Part shown: piece by piece, positions 20,956 through 34,747 of the stretch
How the letters are laid out: every line of letters starts with the position of its first letter
Numbering within the stretch: the stretch's first letter is position 1
DNA from: Buddleja alternifolia
Taxonomy: Eukaryota > Streptophyta > Magnoliopsida > Lamiales > Scrophulariaceae
Length of the DNA: 64,000 bases
Reading direction: 5' to 3'
NCBI GenBank assembly: GCA_019426215.1
Contig: WHWC01000119.1
Coordinates: forward strand, 26,320-90,319
Program-made: the position numbers and the translations under genes
The notes under the pieces: generated by a model
Told to the model about the DNA's origin: nothing
Databases searched by the model: none
Seen by the model: only the letters and a program-made list of their open reading frames with translations

Positions 20956-21709
20956 ATGGTTAATAACTCGTTGTTAAAAATGCTTGAGAAGAATGTCCTC
21001 ATTGGACTAAACTACGGTGACTGGGTCAAGAGGCTAAGACTTGAGCATATTTTAGAACAAGATGGTCCAACTTTCCCTGGGGCTGAAAATGGAACATCTG
21101 TTTTCAAAATTAACAAGAAATGGAATTTTGATGCTCAAAAGGTCACCAGTTACATGTTGAAGTCAATGAGCAAGGAATTGAGATATATTCATTTGGAAAT
21201 GGATAATCTCAAATCGATCATGCTTCATTTGGAGGAAATGTTCGGGGAACATGGAAAATCAATTCGGTATTATTTATCGTTGGAACTTTTCCAAGCAAGA
21301 ATGGGAGAAAATGAAGTGGCAAGTCATGTTATGAACATGATATCCATGATTGGAAGACTCCAGACTCTGGGAAGTTTCATGGATTTTCATCTACAAGTAA
21401 ACCTGATTCTTCAATCTCTTCCCAAATCCTTTTCTGCTTTTGTCACTGACTTTGAAGTTGATGAGCTAGGAGGTTCTTTAATAGATCTTAAAGATAGACT
21501 TTGTTCACATACAAGCTCGCATGAGGAGGGAATTGGAGAATGATTTACCTCTAAATGGACTGCTCGACATAAAAATTACTTCTAATAATCATAGAAGGGA
21601 AAAGAAGCGCCCAAGGATTGCAACAACATGTGTTCACTGCCAAGAGGTGGACAACTGGAAAAATGACTACCCTAAGCTGAAAGCAAAAATTACTTCAGGT
21701 ATAGAACTT
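20956..21709 (+). pseudogene. Copia element B gag, cut by the Sirevirus insertion
   Basis: ATG 20956 sits in aaaATGGTT. The protein has the copia gag (UBN2-type) layout: an N-terminal LNYGDWVKRLRLEH segment, then DNLKSIMLHLEEMFGEH and the LILQSLPKSFSAFV core. A stop at 21541-21543 ends the frame; an overlapping frame continues to the insertion. The zinc knuckle is degenerate (CVHCQEVDNWKNDYP: second His/Cys pair lost). The Sirevirus element begins at 21710 directly behind it. Confidence 0.85.
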
Positions 21710-23244
21710 TGTTAGGAATTTCATGTTAGAAGTTTTGATGATGACAATTAGGATTTTTTGTTAGACACCAAAAATATGTAAGTTTTATTTTGGTAGAAAA
21801 ATTTGTATAAGCTTTGAAGCGTTAGATTTGTAATAGGCTTATTAGGCTTTGCTTTATTTTATTTTGGATTGTTAGGCAACGTAGTCTTAGGCTGAGCCTC
21901 TGATAATTTCTGAGTGAGTTTATTAGTGGTAAAGTTCGAAGACTCAAACGCCTGATCTCTGAAAGAAGATACAGTCTCCAAGCGTTCAATTGACCATCTT
22001 ATGGGACATACGTGATTTCACCTTAATTTATTTCCAAGTCCAGAAGGAGTTTAATGCAAATATTCTCAAAGCATTAAGTACCAACGGGTATTTAATTCAA
22101 ATGCATTAAATGCTGATAAGAGCATTAAATGTGACAAGCACTTTTAGACGTACGGAGAAGCCACCCTATTGGACTGTCAATTATCTCAGACTGCAGCACC
22201 AACTTTTGTGCAGCAGATTTTCAGGAAAAAGGACAAAAGTTGTTCACTCGCAAAAGTGAGAGACACGCGCCAGTGCATGTGTCAAACAGACACTTTCTCC
22301 AAGAATGCCTATAAATAGAACTTCAACAACAAGCCAAAGAGAGAACAATTATAAAGTCGAATTGCTGTTGCATTAAAGTCTCATTTCTTAAATTCTCAGA
22401 AAAGCCAGAATATTCAAGAAAAACATTCCACTTGCTTTTCTTCAAATCCTGAGACAGTCAACAAATATCTCAAACATTCTTTTCGAAGAAACCACTTTCC
22501 TACTGAGATATTCCCAAGTTATTTGAACTTCATCAAAATCAAACAAACCGTTTTAGAAAACTCCATCCAAGCCTCGCGATCTGTGTGAAGTCGAAGTTGG
22601 ATACTTGCATTATTTCTGGGTGAAAGAAGCAAGGGGATTGAAGTGATTTGGAGCAGAAATCTGTGTGATCAAGGAGCTCAAGTCATCCACATCCATCTCT
22701 CCCTAATTTGTAGAAGATTCTGTGTGATTCTTTGAGAATCATTTTGGTGGATTGCCTTCGAGTGCAAAGGAGAAGAAGGACGTAGTTGGGATTACATCAC
22801 CCAACGAACCTTACAAACTTTGTGTCATTTACTTTTCAGTCAATTCCTTCATCTATCATATCATTGCATATTTAAAACACAATCAAAAGCTAAGCAACTA
22901 AGAAAACTCTTGTGACGCTAAATCTTTCAAAGAGAAGACTCCAAAAATCTTTCCGCTGTGCTAACACTGATTAAAAGAACTGAACACTTAACCTACTTGG
23001 TCAGAGTATTCAATTCTTGAAGTCTGAGTTAACTTTATAAAATAGTCTTCATCAGACACTTCGCCAAAGCACCAATATTTTAAGTGAACGCTTAAGTCAA
23101 GCGTTAGACACTTCAAGCGTCTATCTTTTCAAGTGTCCAAAAGCTTTTTAATACGAAATCTTTTGAAGTTGAAAAAGTCTTAAAAGTCTATTCAACCCCC
23201 CCCCCCCCCTTCTAGACCCTTTCGTATGCCACTTGGGACCAACA
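21710..23244 (+). repeat. 5' LTR of the Sirevirus element
   Basis: 1535 bp. It contains a TATA-like tgcctataaatag near 22310 and a C-run near 23198-23211. It is longer than the 3' LTR because the latter lacks about 380 bp. Confidence 0.9.
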
Positions 23245-23246
23245 AG

Positions 23247-23258
23247 TGGTATCAGAGC
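23247..23258 (+). promoter_or_regulatory. Primer binding site of the Sirevirus element (tggtatcagagc)
   Basis: Two bases after the 5' LTR; complementary to initiator-Met tRNA. Confidence 0.9.
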
Positions 23259-23347
23259 GGTTAAAATTGAAATTTTAAAATTTCCAAGCGTAATTGCTTG
23301 TTTAGATCCTTTTCTTTCAAAATCTCGTTGCTTTTATAAGTTTCAAT

Positions 23348-25529
23348 ATGGCATTCGCTAAAGTTCCCAAACTGACTGAATCAAATTTTGACACATGGAA
23401 GGTCAAAGCATTTACATATCTCTGTTCATGTGATGATGACATGTGTGATATTATTTTAGATGGGCCAATTAAAATATACAAAGTTATCACAATAGCGCCT
23501 GGAGCCACGGAAGAAACTCCCGATGGTTATGTTGAGAAACCAAAACAAGAATGGACTCCAGATGAGCATCGAAGAGCCAATTTGGACAATGTTGGTCGTA
23601 ACGCTCTATATACGGCTATTGGTGATAATGACAACTTATTTAACAAGATCAAATCTTGCAAAACTACTAAAGACATATGGGATAAGTTGGCTACGATTTG
23701 TGGTGGTTCAGCCCAAATCAAAGAAAACAAACTTTCCATTGCCAAGGAAAAGTTTAACGGATTTAAGATGCTACCTAATGAAACGTTAGAGCAATTGGAT
23801 ATAAGATTTACAGCTCTAGTTACAGAACTTACAGAACCGAGAAATGGTGGTTAAAATCTTTAGAAGCTTACCAAGTAAATTCTTGATGAAGACAACCGCT
23901 ATGAGAGAATCAAATATGCTGGATCTCCTAACTCCAGAAGACGCCTTTTCAGAGCTAAAAGCATTTGAGTTCGAGTTGAACTCTGCTAGTGATATTGTGA
24001 GTAATCCAGTGATTGAATCTGGAGCGCTCATTGCATCAATCAAAGGTAAATCGGGTAACAAAGGAAAGAATTCAGATATCAATGAGGAAGAAGAGTTGGC
24101 GTTGCTAAATAGATTCAGGAAGTTCTTGAGATATGAAAAGAAAGGAAAAGGTTTCAATAATCAAGGACAAAGTTCATATCAAGCATCTTCTCCTGTGCAA
24201 CAACAGTTTCAAGCGCCTCAGTATTCTGTTCCTTCACCCCAAGCGCCTGCTCAATACCAAGCGTCTACTCAAAGTCTCCCAGCTCCAGTGGTCTCAAAAC
24301 CACACATTGCAAGGTTAACAAATGAACAAAAGATGAAAACTAATCTTTGTTATAATTGCAGAAAACCAGGGCACTATCAGGTAAATTGCCCTTATCCAAA
24401 CATATCCAAGCCCTCAAGGCAGGATTACTTGGATAGAAACCAATTCAGGAGCCACCTTCGTCAACAAGGCTTGCTAGCAGAATCAGAACCAGCATCTGCA
24501 CCTGAAGATTTAGAATCATCAGAAGAAAGTAGTGATGATGATGAGCCATTAGATGAGTCAGCGCTCATATGTCTCATGGCCTGAGATGATGAAGCGTCTC
24601 CTGAGGTAATCAATGAATTATCAATTCCTCTTTCTTACGATGAATTACTTGATAAAGTCAAAGAATACTACAATGAATGTCAAGAAGCTGCCAAAATATA
24701 TCAAAATGATCTCGCTATTATCTCATCACTCACAAGAGATAAAGTAAAGCTCAGAGCAGAGTTACGAGTTCAGCAACAGTGCATTGAGAAGAATCAATCG
24801 CTTGAGAGTGAAGTCATTCAATTGAAAGGTGATCTTGATATAATAGTCAAGAGAGAAGCTGATTTGATCGCTAGACTTGCTAAATTAGAGCAGCTCATCT
24901 CATCATTATCAAAAGTTTCTAGACAGCTGGATAATGTGACTGAAGTAACCAGATTATTTGGTGAGAAGACCGGTTTAGGATGCGATAAACTCGGTAAACA
25001 ACCAAATAAATTTGATGTTACGGCAAACAACAAAGGAAAGGGTGTTATCTTTGTTGAAAAAGGTTCACAAGGTCAAACACAAAATGAACCTAGTGACAAT
25101 GGTAAGAGGCCAAATGAGAAAGTCAAAACTAACTCAGGCAAGGGTAAGGCTAAGGCAAATGATTCACAAAGACGGGTTTATCCAAACGCTCAAAAGGCTA
25201 AAGATAAGACTAACAACTGTGAATCAAGCGCTAAGCGTCCAGCACCAAAAGTGCAACCCAAGCCAGTGCCAAGGAAATACCAGCGTCAATATCCAAGACA
25301 GTCAAGATCATATTATCAATACAATGATGATTATGATTATGACTATGATTATAATCGCGGATATTATTATACATCCAAAAAGCACACACAGCACAATGTG
25401 AAACCCAAAAAGGCCAGTATTCCTACAATGAAGACGAGGCAAATATGGGTTCCTAAAGTTCTAATTCAAACTAACAAGGATACTAATGTTGAAGGACCCA
25501 AGCAACAATGGGTACCTAAACAGAAATAG
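23348..25529 (+). pseudogene. Sirevirus gag, frameshifted
   Basis: ATG 23348 opens MAFAKVPKLTESNFDTWK, the typical start of a Sirevirus gag. Next come DUF4219/UBN2-like helices (KDIWDKLATICGG) and, after a frameshift near 23850, the rest with a CCHC zinc knuckle CYNCRKPGHYQVNCP (about 24348-24392). A stop at 24582 follows an acidic stretch, and the same protein seems to continue from 24600 to 25529 with a heptad-rich segment (RADLIARLAKLEQL region, 24822 on) and a basic, Tyr/Asp-rich tail (YNDDYDYDYDYN). Nucleic-acid binding shell protein of the particle. Confidence 0.85.
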
Positions 25530-25544
25530 AACTTCCCTTTTTGA

Positions 25545-28500
25545 TTGCAGGTACCTAGAGCTAAAGCCGATACATCTGTGTGGTACTTTGATAGTGGATC
25601 GTCAAGGCACATGACAGGTTCCAAAGATCTTCTGATCAACTATCAAGCTGCCAATGGTCCTCAGGTTGTATTTGGTGACAACTCCAAAGGTATAGGTACT
25701 GTGCATAGGGGGAACATCATGATAAGTGATGTTTATTTTGTTGAGGGTCTGAAGCATAATTTATTAAGCATAAGTCAATTCTGTGATAAAGGCTTTGAAG
25801 TCATATTCTCAAGTGACTATTGCTATATAAACGACGCTAAGACTAAGTCTACCAAATTGAAAGGAAAAAGAACTAACAACGTATATTTAATAGATTGGGG
25901 TTCAACACTTGATAACAACCCAACATGTTTTGTTGCTAAAAATGAATCTAAAATGGGTTAATTATGGCATAGAAAAATGAATCACTTCAACTTTAAGACA
26001 ATCTCTCAGCTTTTAAGTCAAAATCTTGTTGAGGGATTACGAAATGGACCATTTCACAAGGATCGCCTTTGTGACGCTTGTCAAATGGGTAAACAAGTTA
26101 AGTCATCGTTCAAGAGAAAACCTTATCTATCTACTTCTAGAATACTTAAACTACTTCACATGGATTTGTTTGGACCTGTTCAAACGATCAGTGTAAGCGG
26201 TAAAAAGTATACTTTGGTGATAGTAGACGATTTCTCTAGATTTACTTGGGTGGAATTTCTTTCATCCAAAGATGAAACATGTGACAAGTTAACGCTTATT
26301 CGGCAACTTCAAACATTGAAAAATCTTAAGGTTGCAAGAATAAGAAGCGATCACGGTACTGAGTTTACTAACAAGGTTGTTGAGAAGTTTTGTGCAGAAA
26401 ATGGAATACACCATGAGTATTCAGCTCCCAGAACTCCCCAATAAAATGGTGTTGCTGAGCGCCGGAACCGAACGCTTAAGGAAGCCGCTAGGACTATGTT
26501 AGCAGAATCCAAGCTTGCTCCTAGATTTTGGACCGAAGCGATCAACACTGCCTGTTACACTCAAAACCGCTGCATGATCAACAAACAGCATGGAAAAACT
26601 CCATATGAATTGTGGAAGGGACGTAAGCCAAATGTTTTTCACGTCTTTGGTTCTAAATGTTTTATCCACAATAATGGATCCCAAACCCTAAAGACTTTTG
26701 ATCCTAAAGCGGGTGAGGGAATCTTTCTAGGCTACGCCAAAAATGGAAAGACTTTTCGCATTCTCAATAAGATCAAATCGAAGGTTGAGGAATCTATTCA
26801 TGTTGTTTTTTATGATGCCAACCAAGAGCCGAGTAAGGTTAATTTAAATGATCTAGGAGTTGAAGATCTATGTCATCAAGCGTCTAAGATTACTATTGAT
26901 GAAGATACTGACGACGATGATGAGATCTCAGTGCCAGCTCCTAAGAATACTCGTGAGATTACTCTAAATTATCATATAAGAAATGCTGATGATCATGAAG
27001 AGAGTGATCATCAAGAGCAAACAAGGAATTGTGAACTTGAAGCGCCTACGCAAGAGGGTGGTCAAGCGTATGATTCTCAAGCGCATGTTCAATCTCTTAA
27101 TCCCTTCCAACCAGATAGACTATGGCTGCGTGACCATCCACCTGAGCAAATTATTGGAGATATTGGAGCACCAGTTAGAACTAGAGCCGCTAAATTCAAT
27201 GAGGCCATGTTCTCAAGCTTTCTATCTCAAATAGAACCTAAGAAAGTGGATGAAGCGCTAAGTGACCCAAGTTGGATTGAAGCTATGCAAGAAGAGCTCA
27301 ATCAGTTCGAATGAAATAAGGTTTGGATGCTAGTACCAAGACCAACTCACCAAGGGGTTATTGGAACTAGATGTGTATATAGAAACAAGATGGATGAGAA
27401 CGGCATTGTTGTAAGAAATAAGGCCAGACTCGTAGCTCAAGGATATTGCTAAGAAGAGGGTATTGACTTTGATAAGACATACGCTCCTGTCGCTCATCTT
27501 GACGCAATCCGCATGTTTCTAGCGTATGTAGCGCTTAACAAGTTTACAGTATATCAAATGGACATAAAGAGTGCTTTCCTGAATGGTAAACTCCAAGAAG
27601 AAGTATATGTGGAGCAACCACCAGGATTCATCAACAATCATGGTAAGGGTATGGTTTACAAGCTAGAAAAAGCACTTTACGGGCTTAAGCAAGCACCCCG
27701 AGCATGGTATGACACTCTCTCTATCTTTCTTATTGGTAAAGGCTTTTCAAAAGGCAGCGTTGACACAACGTTATTTAAAATTATCAATAACAAAGATATT
27801 CTCTTAGTTCAAATTTACGTTGTTGATATTATATTTGGTTCTACTAACAAGCGTCTGTGTGAGAAATTTTCGAAAATGATGCAAGAACAATTTGAAATGA
27901 GCATGATGGGTGAATTAACTTTCTTCTTAGGACTACAAGTTAAACATCTCCCCAATGACATATTTATTAACCAAGCTAACTATACACGAGATATGATTAA
28001 GAAATTTGGTATGGAAAGTGCATCATATTCAAAAATTCCAATGAGCCAAACGCTTAAGTTAGATAAAGATGAAAGTGGAAACAAAGTTGATATCACTAAT
28101 TATAGTGGTATCATTGGATCACTTCTTTATCTCACTGCCAGTAGACCTGATATTATGTTTTCGGTATGCATGTGTGCACGATTTCAAGCTGATCCTAAAG
28201 AGTCACACTTAATTGCTACCAAGAAGATCCTTAAATACCTAAAAGGCACACAAAATGTGGGCTTATGGTATCCTAGGGATTCTCCTTTTGAACTAATCGG
28301 TTACTCAGATGCAGATTTTGCAGGTTGCAAAATAGATCGTAAAAGCACTAGTGGTACTTGTCAATTCCTGGGTGATAGGTTAGTTTCATGGCATAGCAAG
28401 AAATAACAATCCATAGCTACCTCTACAGCCAAAGCTGAATATGTAGCTGCAGGAAGTTGTTGTGCACAAGTTCTATGGATGAGGCAACAACTCAGAGATT

Positions 28501-28746
28501 ACGGAACCCATTCATTGTGATAACCAAAACGCTCTAGTCATGACTCAAAACCCTGTTCTTCATTCCAGAACAAAACACATTGACATTAGATACCATTTTC
28601 TTTGTGACCATGTTCAAAAGAAAGATATCTCCATGCACTTCATTGGAACTGACAAACAATTGGCAGATATCTTTACCAAAGCACTCAATGAACAACGTTT
28701 TCTCACTTTGAGAAGTGAACTAGGTATGATTGATTTAAATGCTTAA
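25545..28746 (+). pseudogene. Sirevirus pol (protease, integrase, RT, RNase H), broken
   Basis: Protease: WYFDSGSSRHMTGS (about 25580). GAG-pre-integrase: LWHRKMNHFNFKTI, directly after a stop at 25959. Integrase: HMDLFGPVQT, IRSDHGTEFTN, then a TAA at 26442 just before NGVAERRNRTLKEA, which carries the catalytic Glu. RT: stops near 27312 and 27450, then QMDIKSAFLNG, ALYGLKQAPRAWYD and SRPDIMFSVCM. The active-site YVDD box reads YVVD (27816-27827). RNase H: KSTSGTCQFLGDRLVSWHSKK, stop, then RTKHIDIRYHFL and GTDKQLADIFTKAL. At least five stops or frameshifts and one lost catalytic Asp make it inactive. Confidence 0.9.
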
Positions 28747-30298
28747 TCATCAAGCATCATACTTTATTAGACATATAACTTAAGGGGAATCCACTTGATT
28801 TATGTCTAACAACCTTCTTTGAAAAACAAAAATTGGTACAAGTTATCAAATTTAGGGAGAACCTTAAAATTGTACTTGAACATACCTGTAAGCGTCAATG
28901 ATCAAAATTTTCAGATGCATGATCATCAACGCTCAGTATTATTTTTGCATAAAATATTGGACGCTCAAACATAGAAAGGACTTTGACTTTAAGCGTCTAT
29001 ATTACAACAGTTATCATGAATAATGAATACCAACCAATGGTATCAGTTAAACGTTGAATCAAGTCCAATGAACTCTTAATATAAAAATATAATTTTCTTT
29101 ACAAGCCATGCATAAAATTTCCAAACTTCTTTCGAAGTAGTGGGTAGACTCAACAATGTATTTTGTACTCTACTCGCACGCTTCTATCACATCAAACTGG
29201 CGGGTAATCAAAAGTTTCTTTTCAAAATGACGGTTCAGAGATAGCACGTGTTTGTGTACGTGTCAGTGTACAAACGAGCGCATGCCTTACACTTAGGGAT
29301 AGCAATGGGGCCGGGTCCAACGAGTACCCGCCACGGACCCGTCCCTAATGGGGCGGGTATGAGTCCAAAAAAATGGGGCCGGGTCCGGGCCCGGGTATCG
29401 AAATTCAAGACCCGACCGGGTCTGGGGCGGGTAACGAGTCCAGTCGATACCCGCCCCGGACCCGGACCCGCCCCGGTCTATCAACATAATATTTTTTTTT
29501 TAGTTTTATATATCTAATTATATTAATATTTATTAGTATTTATAAACTATATCAAAAAAATGTTCTCAATCATTCTACCCTTCAACAACAAACCCTCAAT
29601 CATTATATATCTAATTTTTTTGAACTTTGTACTTGTTTAATCATTTTGAATTTTTTTTTGCATTTAAATATCGAATGACTTGTAGTGGATTTATTTACCT
29701 TGAATCATCAATTCGATGTTATTTACTTATTTTATATGTTTTAAATGTGTTTTTGAGAATAAGATAAACTAAAAAAATTCCAAAAAATAAATAAATAAAT
29801 AAAAAAGAGATTTCGGCCGAGTCTAACGGGTAGGACCCGGACTCGCCGGGTACCTGCCGGATCCGTGGCGGGGCGGGTAATGACCGGGTCTGGGGCGGGT
29901 CCGGGTATTGAAATTTCTTAATGGGGCGGGTAACGAGTCCTACCATACCCGCCCCGTTGCCATCCCTACTTACTCTCTGAAAATGCCAAACATTTTTAAA
30001 AAAAAAAAATTTAACTCGAATGTCAAATCTTTATAGCTGAGAATTACCAAATGTAACTTCTCTCTATTACACAAAACTCGCGTCCGCAGTTAATGAATTT
30101 ATGGCTGAGATTCAACAATTGATACACGTGTCTAAATCCTACAGAGACTAGAAAACACAAGTTTCAAAACTTCATCACTGTATCATTTAAAACACAAATT
30201 CTGCAGAATGACAATTCACTTTTACTCAAAACATATCTGCAAAACTTAGTCTCTCTCTCAAAGCAAAAGAAAAATCTCAGTTCATCTCTTTCACAAAA
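28747..30298 (+). other. Sirevirus spacer between pol and ORF3
   Basis: Non-coding except for the inserted hAT-like MITE at 29294-29968. The 3' part has a CT-rich leader directly before the ORF3 start. Confidence 0.6.
29294..29968. mobile_element. hAT-like MITE, 675 bp
   Basis: Terminal inverted repeats: tagggatagcaatggggccgggt on the left against the complement of acccgccccgttgccatccc on the right, with two or three mismatches in the first 20. Flanked by 8-bp duplications cttacact (29286-29293) and cttactct (29969-29976), one mismatch. The 8-bp size fits hAT. Both arms are GC-rich (ggcgggt repeats) around an AT-rich, non-coding centre. Confidence 0.85.
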
Positions 30299-33200
30299 AT
30301 GGCACCAAAGAAATCATTGTCTACTTCTGCTGAACTTACCATCAAGGTAACTGAAGGCCTTGTTGTCGATTGGAAATTTCTCTATGAACAACCTCAGATC
30401 AACCTGATGGACATGGTCGTCAAAGCTGGGCTCAAACCATTCTTGACCCAATACTCTTACATGTTTCCAACTGAAGTTGATACCTTTTGGAAGACGGCTA
30501 CACTTTCAGAGGACAAGAAGTCTATTTCTTGTCTCATCTCTTTATCCAAGAAGGAGTCTCCAAAGAAATTTCTCTTATCTGCTTCCACCATTGCCAAGAA
30601 CTTCAATCTTCTAAATAAGGGTGAGGCTTGGATTGCGTTACATTGAAACAGATCAAGGAAGCATGGACAACCATGAGTGCGTACGACGATGTGCCCTACA
30701 CTCAATACTTCGAAAAGAAAGACCTGGTGTCCAAATACAGGCTATTGGCTGATTTCTGCAGGAAGATCATAGAATGCCGGGTGGGAACCTTTGATAAGGT
30801 TAACCTTGTACAATTTCAGATGATGACTGCTATACTCCTCAACATCAAAATCAACTGGAGTGAGTACATCTTTGGAAGGTTTCGGGATAGTCTAAGCAAT
30901 TCGAATAAGCCTTATGGACTCGTTCTAAGCGACCTATTATACAAATCGAAATGTGTATACTCGTCTGGACTTCCGTTGAATTAGTCCAAGTTGTTGGGAA
31001 AAAGGATTCTGAACAATCTATTCAATCCTCCAAAAATTGGTGGTGCGGCTAAACCATTATCTGAGCGTCTGGAAGTACGTCGAGCGTCCGATAAAGAAGC
31101 GGAGCGTCCAGTGCCAGAAGAAGCTGTGAAGCGTCCAGCTGCAACAAAGAAGAAGGCTCCCAGAAAGTCAAAAGTTCAATTTGCCGCCTCCTCTCAAAAG
31201 GTTGGTGAGGAAACCGATGAGGATGCCGAGGACAAGCTACCTCTCAAAAGAAGGAAGCTGGAAGGGATCATCAAACAAATAGACTTTGTAGAACCAGCTC
31301 CTGATCCTCCCTCTCCACCGTCTAAACTCGTTGAAGGAGTCAACATAAAGAAAATCTTCAAGCGTTCCAGGACTCACAAGCGTCGAGTTGATCCTGAAGA
31401 GCCTGAGACTGATGAGCCAAGCGCTCAAGTCGCTGTTGAGCCAAGCGCTCAAAGAATTGTTGTTGAGACTAGCTCTCAGGGTAAGTTTATTTCTTCCCAC
31501 AGCATTTCTATTCCTACATCTGTAGAAGATCCTGCTCTTATAGAGGATAGCTCTTGTATTTCAGCTATAGTACCAGCTGCTGCTGAAGCGTCCACAGATA
31601 TCCTCTTGGATGTTGATTTGACCGAAGTCGTTACTATCGCTAAAGATGTTGCCGCGGAAGTTGCTGCAATTGAAGCTGAGGAACCTGCTGCTATAACAGA
31701 GGCACTCTCAAAAGGTCAGAGCGATGCTGAAGACGTTCCAGTTCCTCGTCACTTTTTCCAACTCGATCCGCTGAAGACAATTGATCATTCAATTAACTTC
31801 ATGCCCCCAGCGCTCGAAGAAGATTTCATTCCTATAGGATACAATGAAGAGAGATATATTACTGCAGAGACTGATGTTGCCCGATTGATTGATTTTAACA
31901 GTCGAATCAAAGCCACCATATTTAATGCTGCTCTAACAGAGATAGAGCAGAAATACTATTTGGCAGTTCAACTGGGAAAGACTCCTCGCCAAATACCGTC
32001 TTCTCTTATTCTTCAACAAGACAGACAAGGAGGCAGTACTCCTAGATGTGACGTGGACTTGGCATACTATCTGGATTATGGGCACAGCAAGCCAACCGTG
32101 TTCGCTCTAAGGGATTACAGCATTCGTGTGTATGAGCCTCTACGTCCTAGCTTTCTCAATCCTTCAGAGTCAGTATTGAACAGAGAAGGCTACACACATT
32201 TCCCTCAGACTGCTCATAGCCCTAAAAATCTTGCGTCGGTCCTACCATTTCGTCTGTAGAAGAATAAAGTTGTTTATGTCGTTGAGCGTCTTGAATCGTT
32301 GATAGACTTGCTTCACACTGAAGCTGATGCATATTTTGATAGCGTCTGGAATGCAAACTATCAGCCTGATAGACACCGCTTTGAAGCTATCAGAGACATT
32401 CATCTTGAAGGCATTCGCGCTATGGTGACTGCTGGCACAGACTACTGCATAAATGAAGTCAACTGGGTTGAAGCGTATATGGGACATAAATATACTTTCT
32501 CAGAGTTAGTCCAAGCTCCCCATCTTTTTGGCATAGGCATGCATGACAAGAAGCGTCAGTTCGCCAAGTATTGCCTCAAGCAGCATTAACGGAGAATCGG
32601 ACCTGTTCTCAAGCTCCCAATTGTTAGACATCAAATTGACCAGTGTCTGCGTCAAGAGCTTCACAGATTATCCTCTACTCCTCTTCTGTTCAACGCTCAA
32701 GCCTCCTCCAGTGGTACATCTGGTGTATTGTGCTTGAATTTTGCTCCAAGCCACTGTGAAGAAAATTTCAATCTGATGGTGAAGATTTTAACTCCTGTCT
32801 CTCTTTTTGATAAGATCTTCACTGCCAATCTCAGACCTTGGAACGGCTCAGTAATCAATCCATTCAAAGGATATCCAGTCCTCCCTTCAATCCGCAGCGA
32901 GGTACTTGATCACTATGAGTTTGTCCTCTCCCTGCTTGAAAGGAATCAAGAGCTGGCTCAAGCAATTTATCCATATCTTGAAGAGTACTATGCTGACTGT
33001 GTACCTGAACATCGGCGTCCTACGTCTCTTCCCTCCGACTGCTTGATTGGATTTTCCAGACATTACTGTCCAGATTCACTCTTCTCAATTGCTCAAGCGC
33101 CGTCCAAAGTCTTCCTAAATCATGTGCTTGATATCATTGGTCCAATGCACATCAGGGCCATTGATAGTCCTCTTCGCACATTCATCTCTGGTACTTGTGT

Positions 33201-34512
33201 TTCCCGAACCAGACTCACTGAACTCTTGGACTCTGCATCCACTTCTTATGCCGAGTTAGCAAGCTCGAACTTCTAATTCGATGACTTTTGTCAACCTGAC
33301 TCAACGCTTGAAGAAGCGCCTGCAAAGTCAGCCGAAGCGTTCACGTCTGCAATTACAAGTATTCCAGCGCCTACTGAAGACCCTGTTCAAGCGTCTCCCC
33401 CAGAGGATATTCCTGACGCTCCTGAACATGTTACTGATGATAGTGCTGAGGATCTTTCCGTTGCTCTTCGAGGTACTGTTTTTAACCCAGCCTATCAAGT
33501 TTCCTTTGACTCTCTCAAACACTCATCAAGGTTCAAGCGACCGACTCCTCAAGCGGTTCAATCAGATGAGAGTCAATCCTTTGGTCCTTTGCTCAAATTC
33601 GTCTTGGAGACTATTAGCGACCACGCTACTCAGAATGTAGAATCTCTCCATTGGATTAAAGACGATTTGGCAAAGATTGAAACTCACGTAATGAGCGCTC
33701 AAATTGCTCATATGCGTAGTTCAGCTCAAGCGGCTATTGGTGAGTGCAAACAAAATTTTCAAGAAATGCATGATGCCACTCATGCAACCCAACTTGCCAT
33801 GAAAGAAGAGCTTGAAAAGCGCATTGAAACCCTTGAGACCTCTGTGAATGATGCTACCAGCGCTAAGCTTCTCGCTCTGCAGGAACGCTTCGACAAGCGT
33901 CTGGATGACATCACAGCGTCTATGTCTCAGATTGCTCATCAGGTCAGCGTACTCATAGACCATTTCTTAAAATCTGATGATGGAAATAAGGGGGAAAAGA
34001 AGAAGAAAGGAGAAAAGAGGAAAGAGTCTAGTTCAAGAGCTGAAGAGCCTCCGTCTCCTAAGCGTCAAGTGCTTCCTTCTCATTCTGCGCTTAGTCTTCC
34101 GTCCTGGATAACTGCTCTCAAACAAAGTACATCTGGAGCGCCCTGTAGTACACTAAGGGAACCTCCAAGAGTGTTATATCCAAATCTACCAATACCTACA
34201 AGAGCACTGCTTGAACAGTTTAACATCCCTCTTCAAAGAACGTCCATTCCAGAACCTACAGATCCAAAAATCTTAGCTGAAGAGAGGAAGATGACTGACT
34301 TTATCCAAGCTTTTCGAATCTGCCTAAGGTATATTGGTATTGACCCAACTGACTGGGACAATCATTTTACTGCCTTCAAAAAGAGACAACAAGAAGAAAA
34401 TAAGCTCATAATCAACAAAGATCATGAAGCAATGATGACCTTGGAAGACAATCTGACTGAAGCTATTCGAGATGAAATGCCCAAGCGATACAAAGTCAGA
34501 CCAAGACGTTAA
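30299..34512 (+). pseudogene. Sirevirus ORF3 (env-like position), fragmented
   Basis: ATG 30299 (aaaATGGCACCAAAG) opens a protein that would be about 1400 residues but is cut by frameshifts or stops near 30643, 30982, 32257, 32590, 32730 and 33275. Visible parts: an N-terminal segment without a signal peptide; a long basic, Pro/Glu-rich region with repeated PSAQ phrases (about 31420-31460); a globular segment around 32730-33270; and a predicted coiled coil near 33590-33960 followed by a KKKGEKRKESSSR basic patch and a helical C-terminus. I see no clear membrane segment. Many Sireviruses carry such a third ORF, some called env-like; no function can be assigned from this copy. Confidence 0.65.
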
Positions 34513-34747
34513 AACTTTCTGATTTTACATTATCTATATTCTTGTCTTTTATATCTTTACTTGTTCAATTGTAAAAATGCTTGTAATTCTCGATATATAT
34601 AAAATGCATTGTTTTTAGTTGAAACATCTCGTTGAAGCATAACTAACTTTAATTAACGTTATCTAATCAAAGCTAACTTTTACTTTTGGCTGTCTAACTC
34701 TTGAACTATAAAAGAGTAAGTATTGTCATCATCAAAAAGGAGAAAAT

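Noticed and set aside
29248..29517. Pro/Gly/Arg-rich small protein
   Set aside because: Lies in the GC-rich arm of the hAT-like MITE; a complement-strand frame exists for the same reason.
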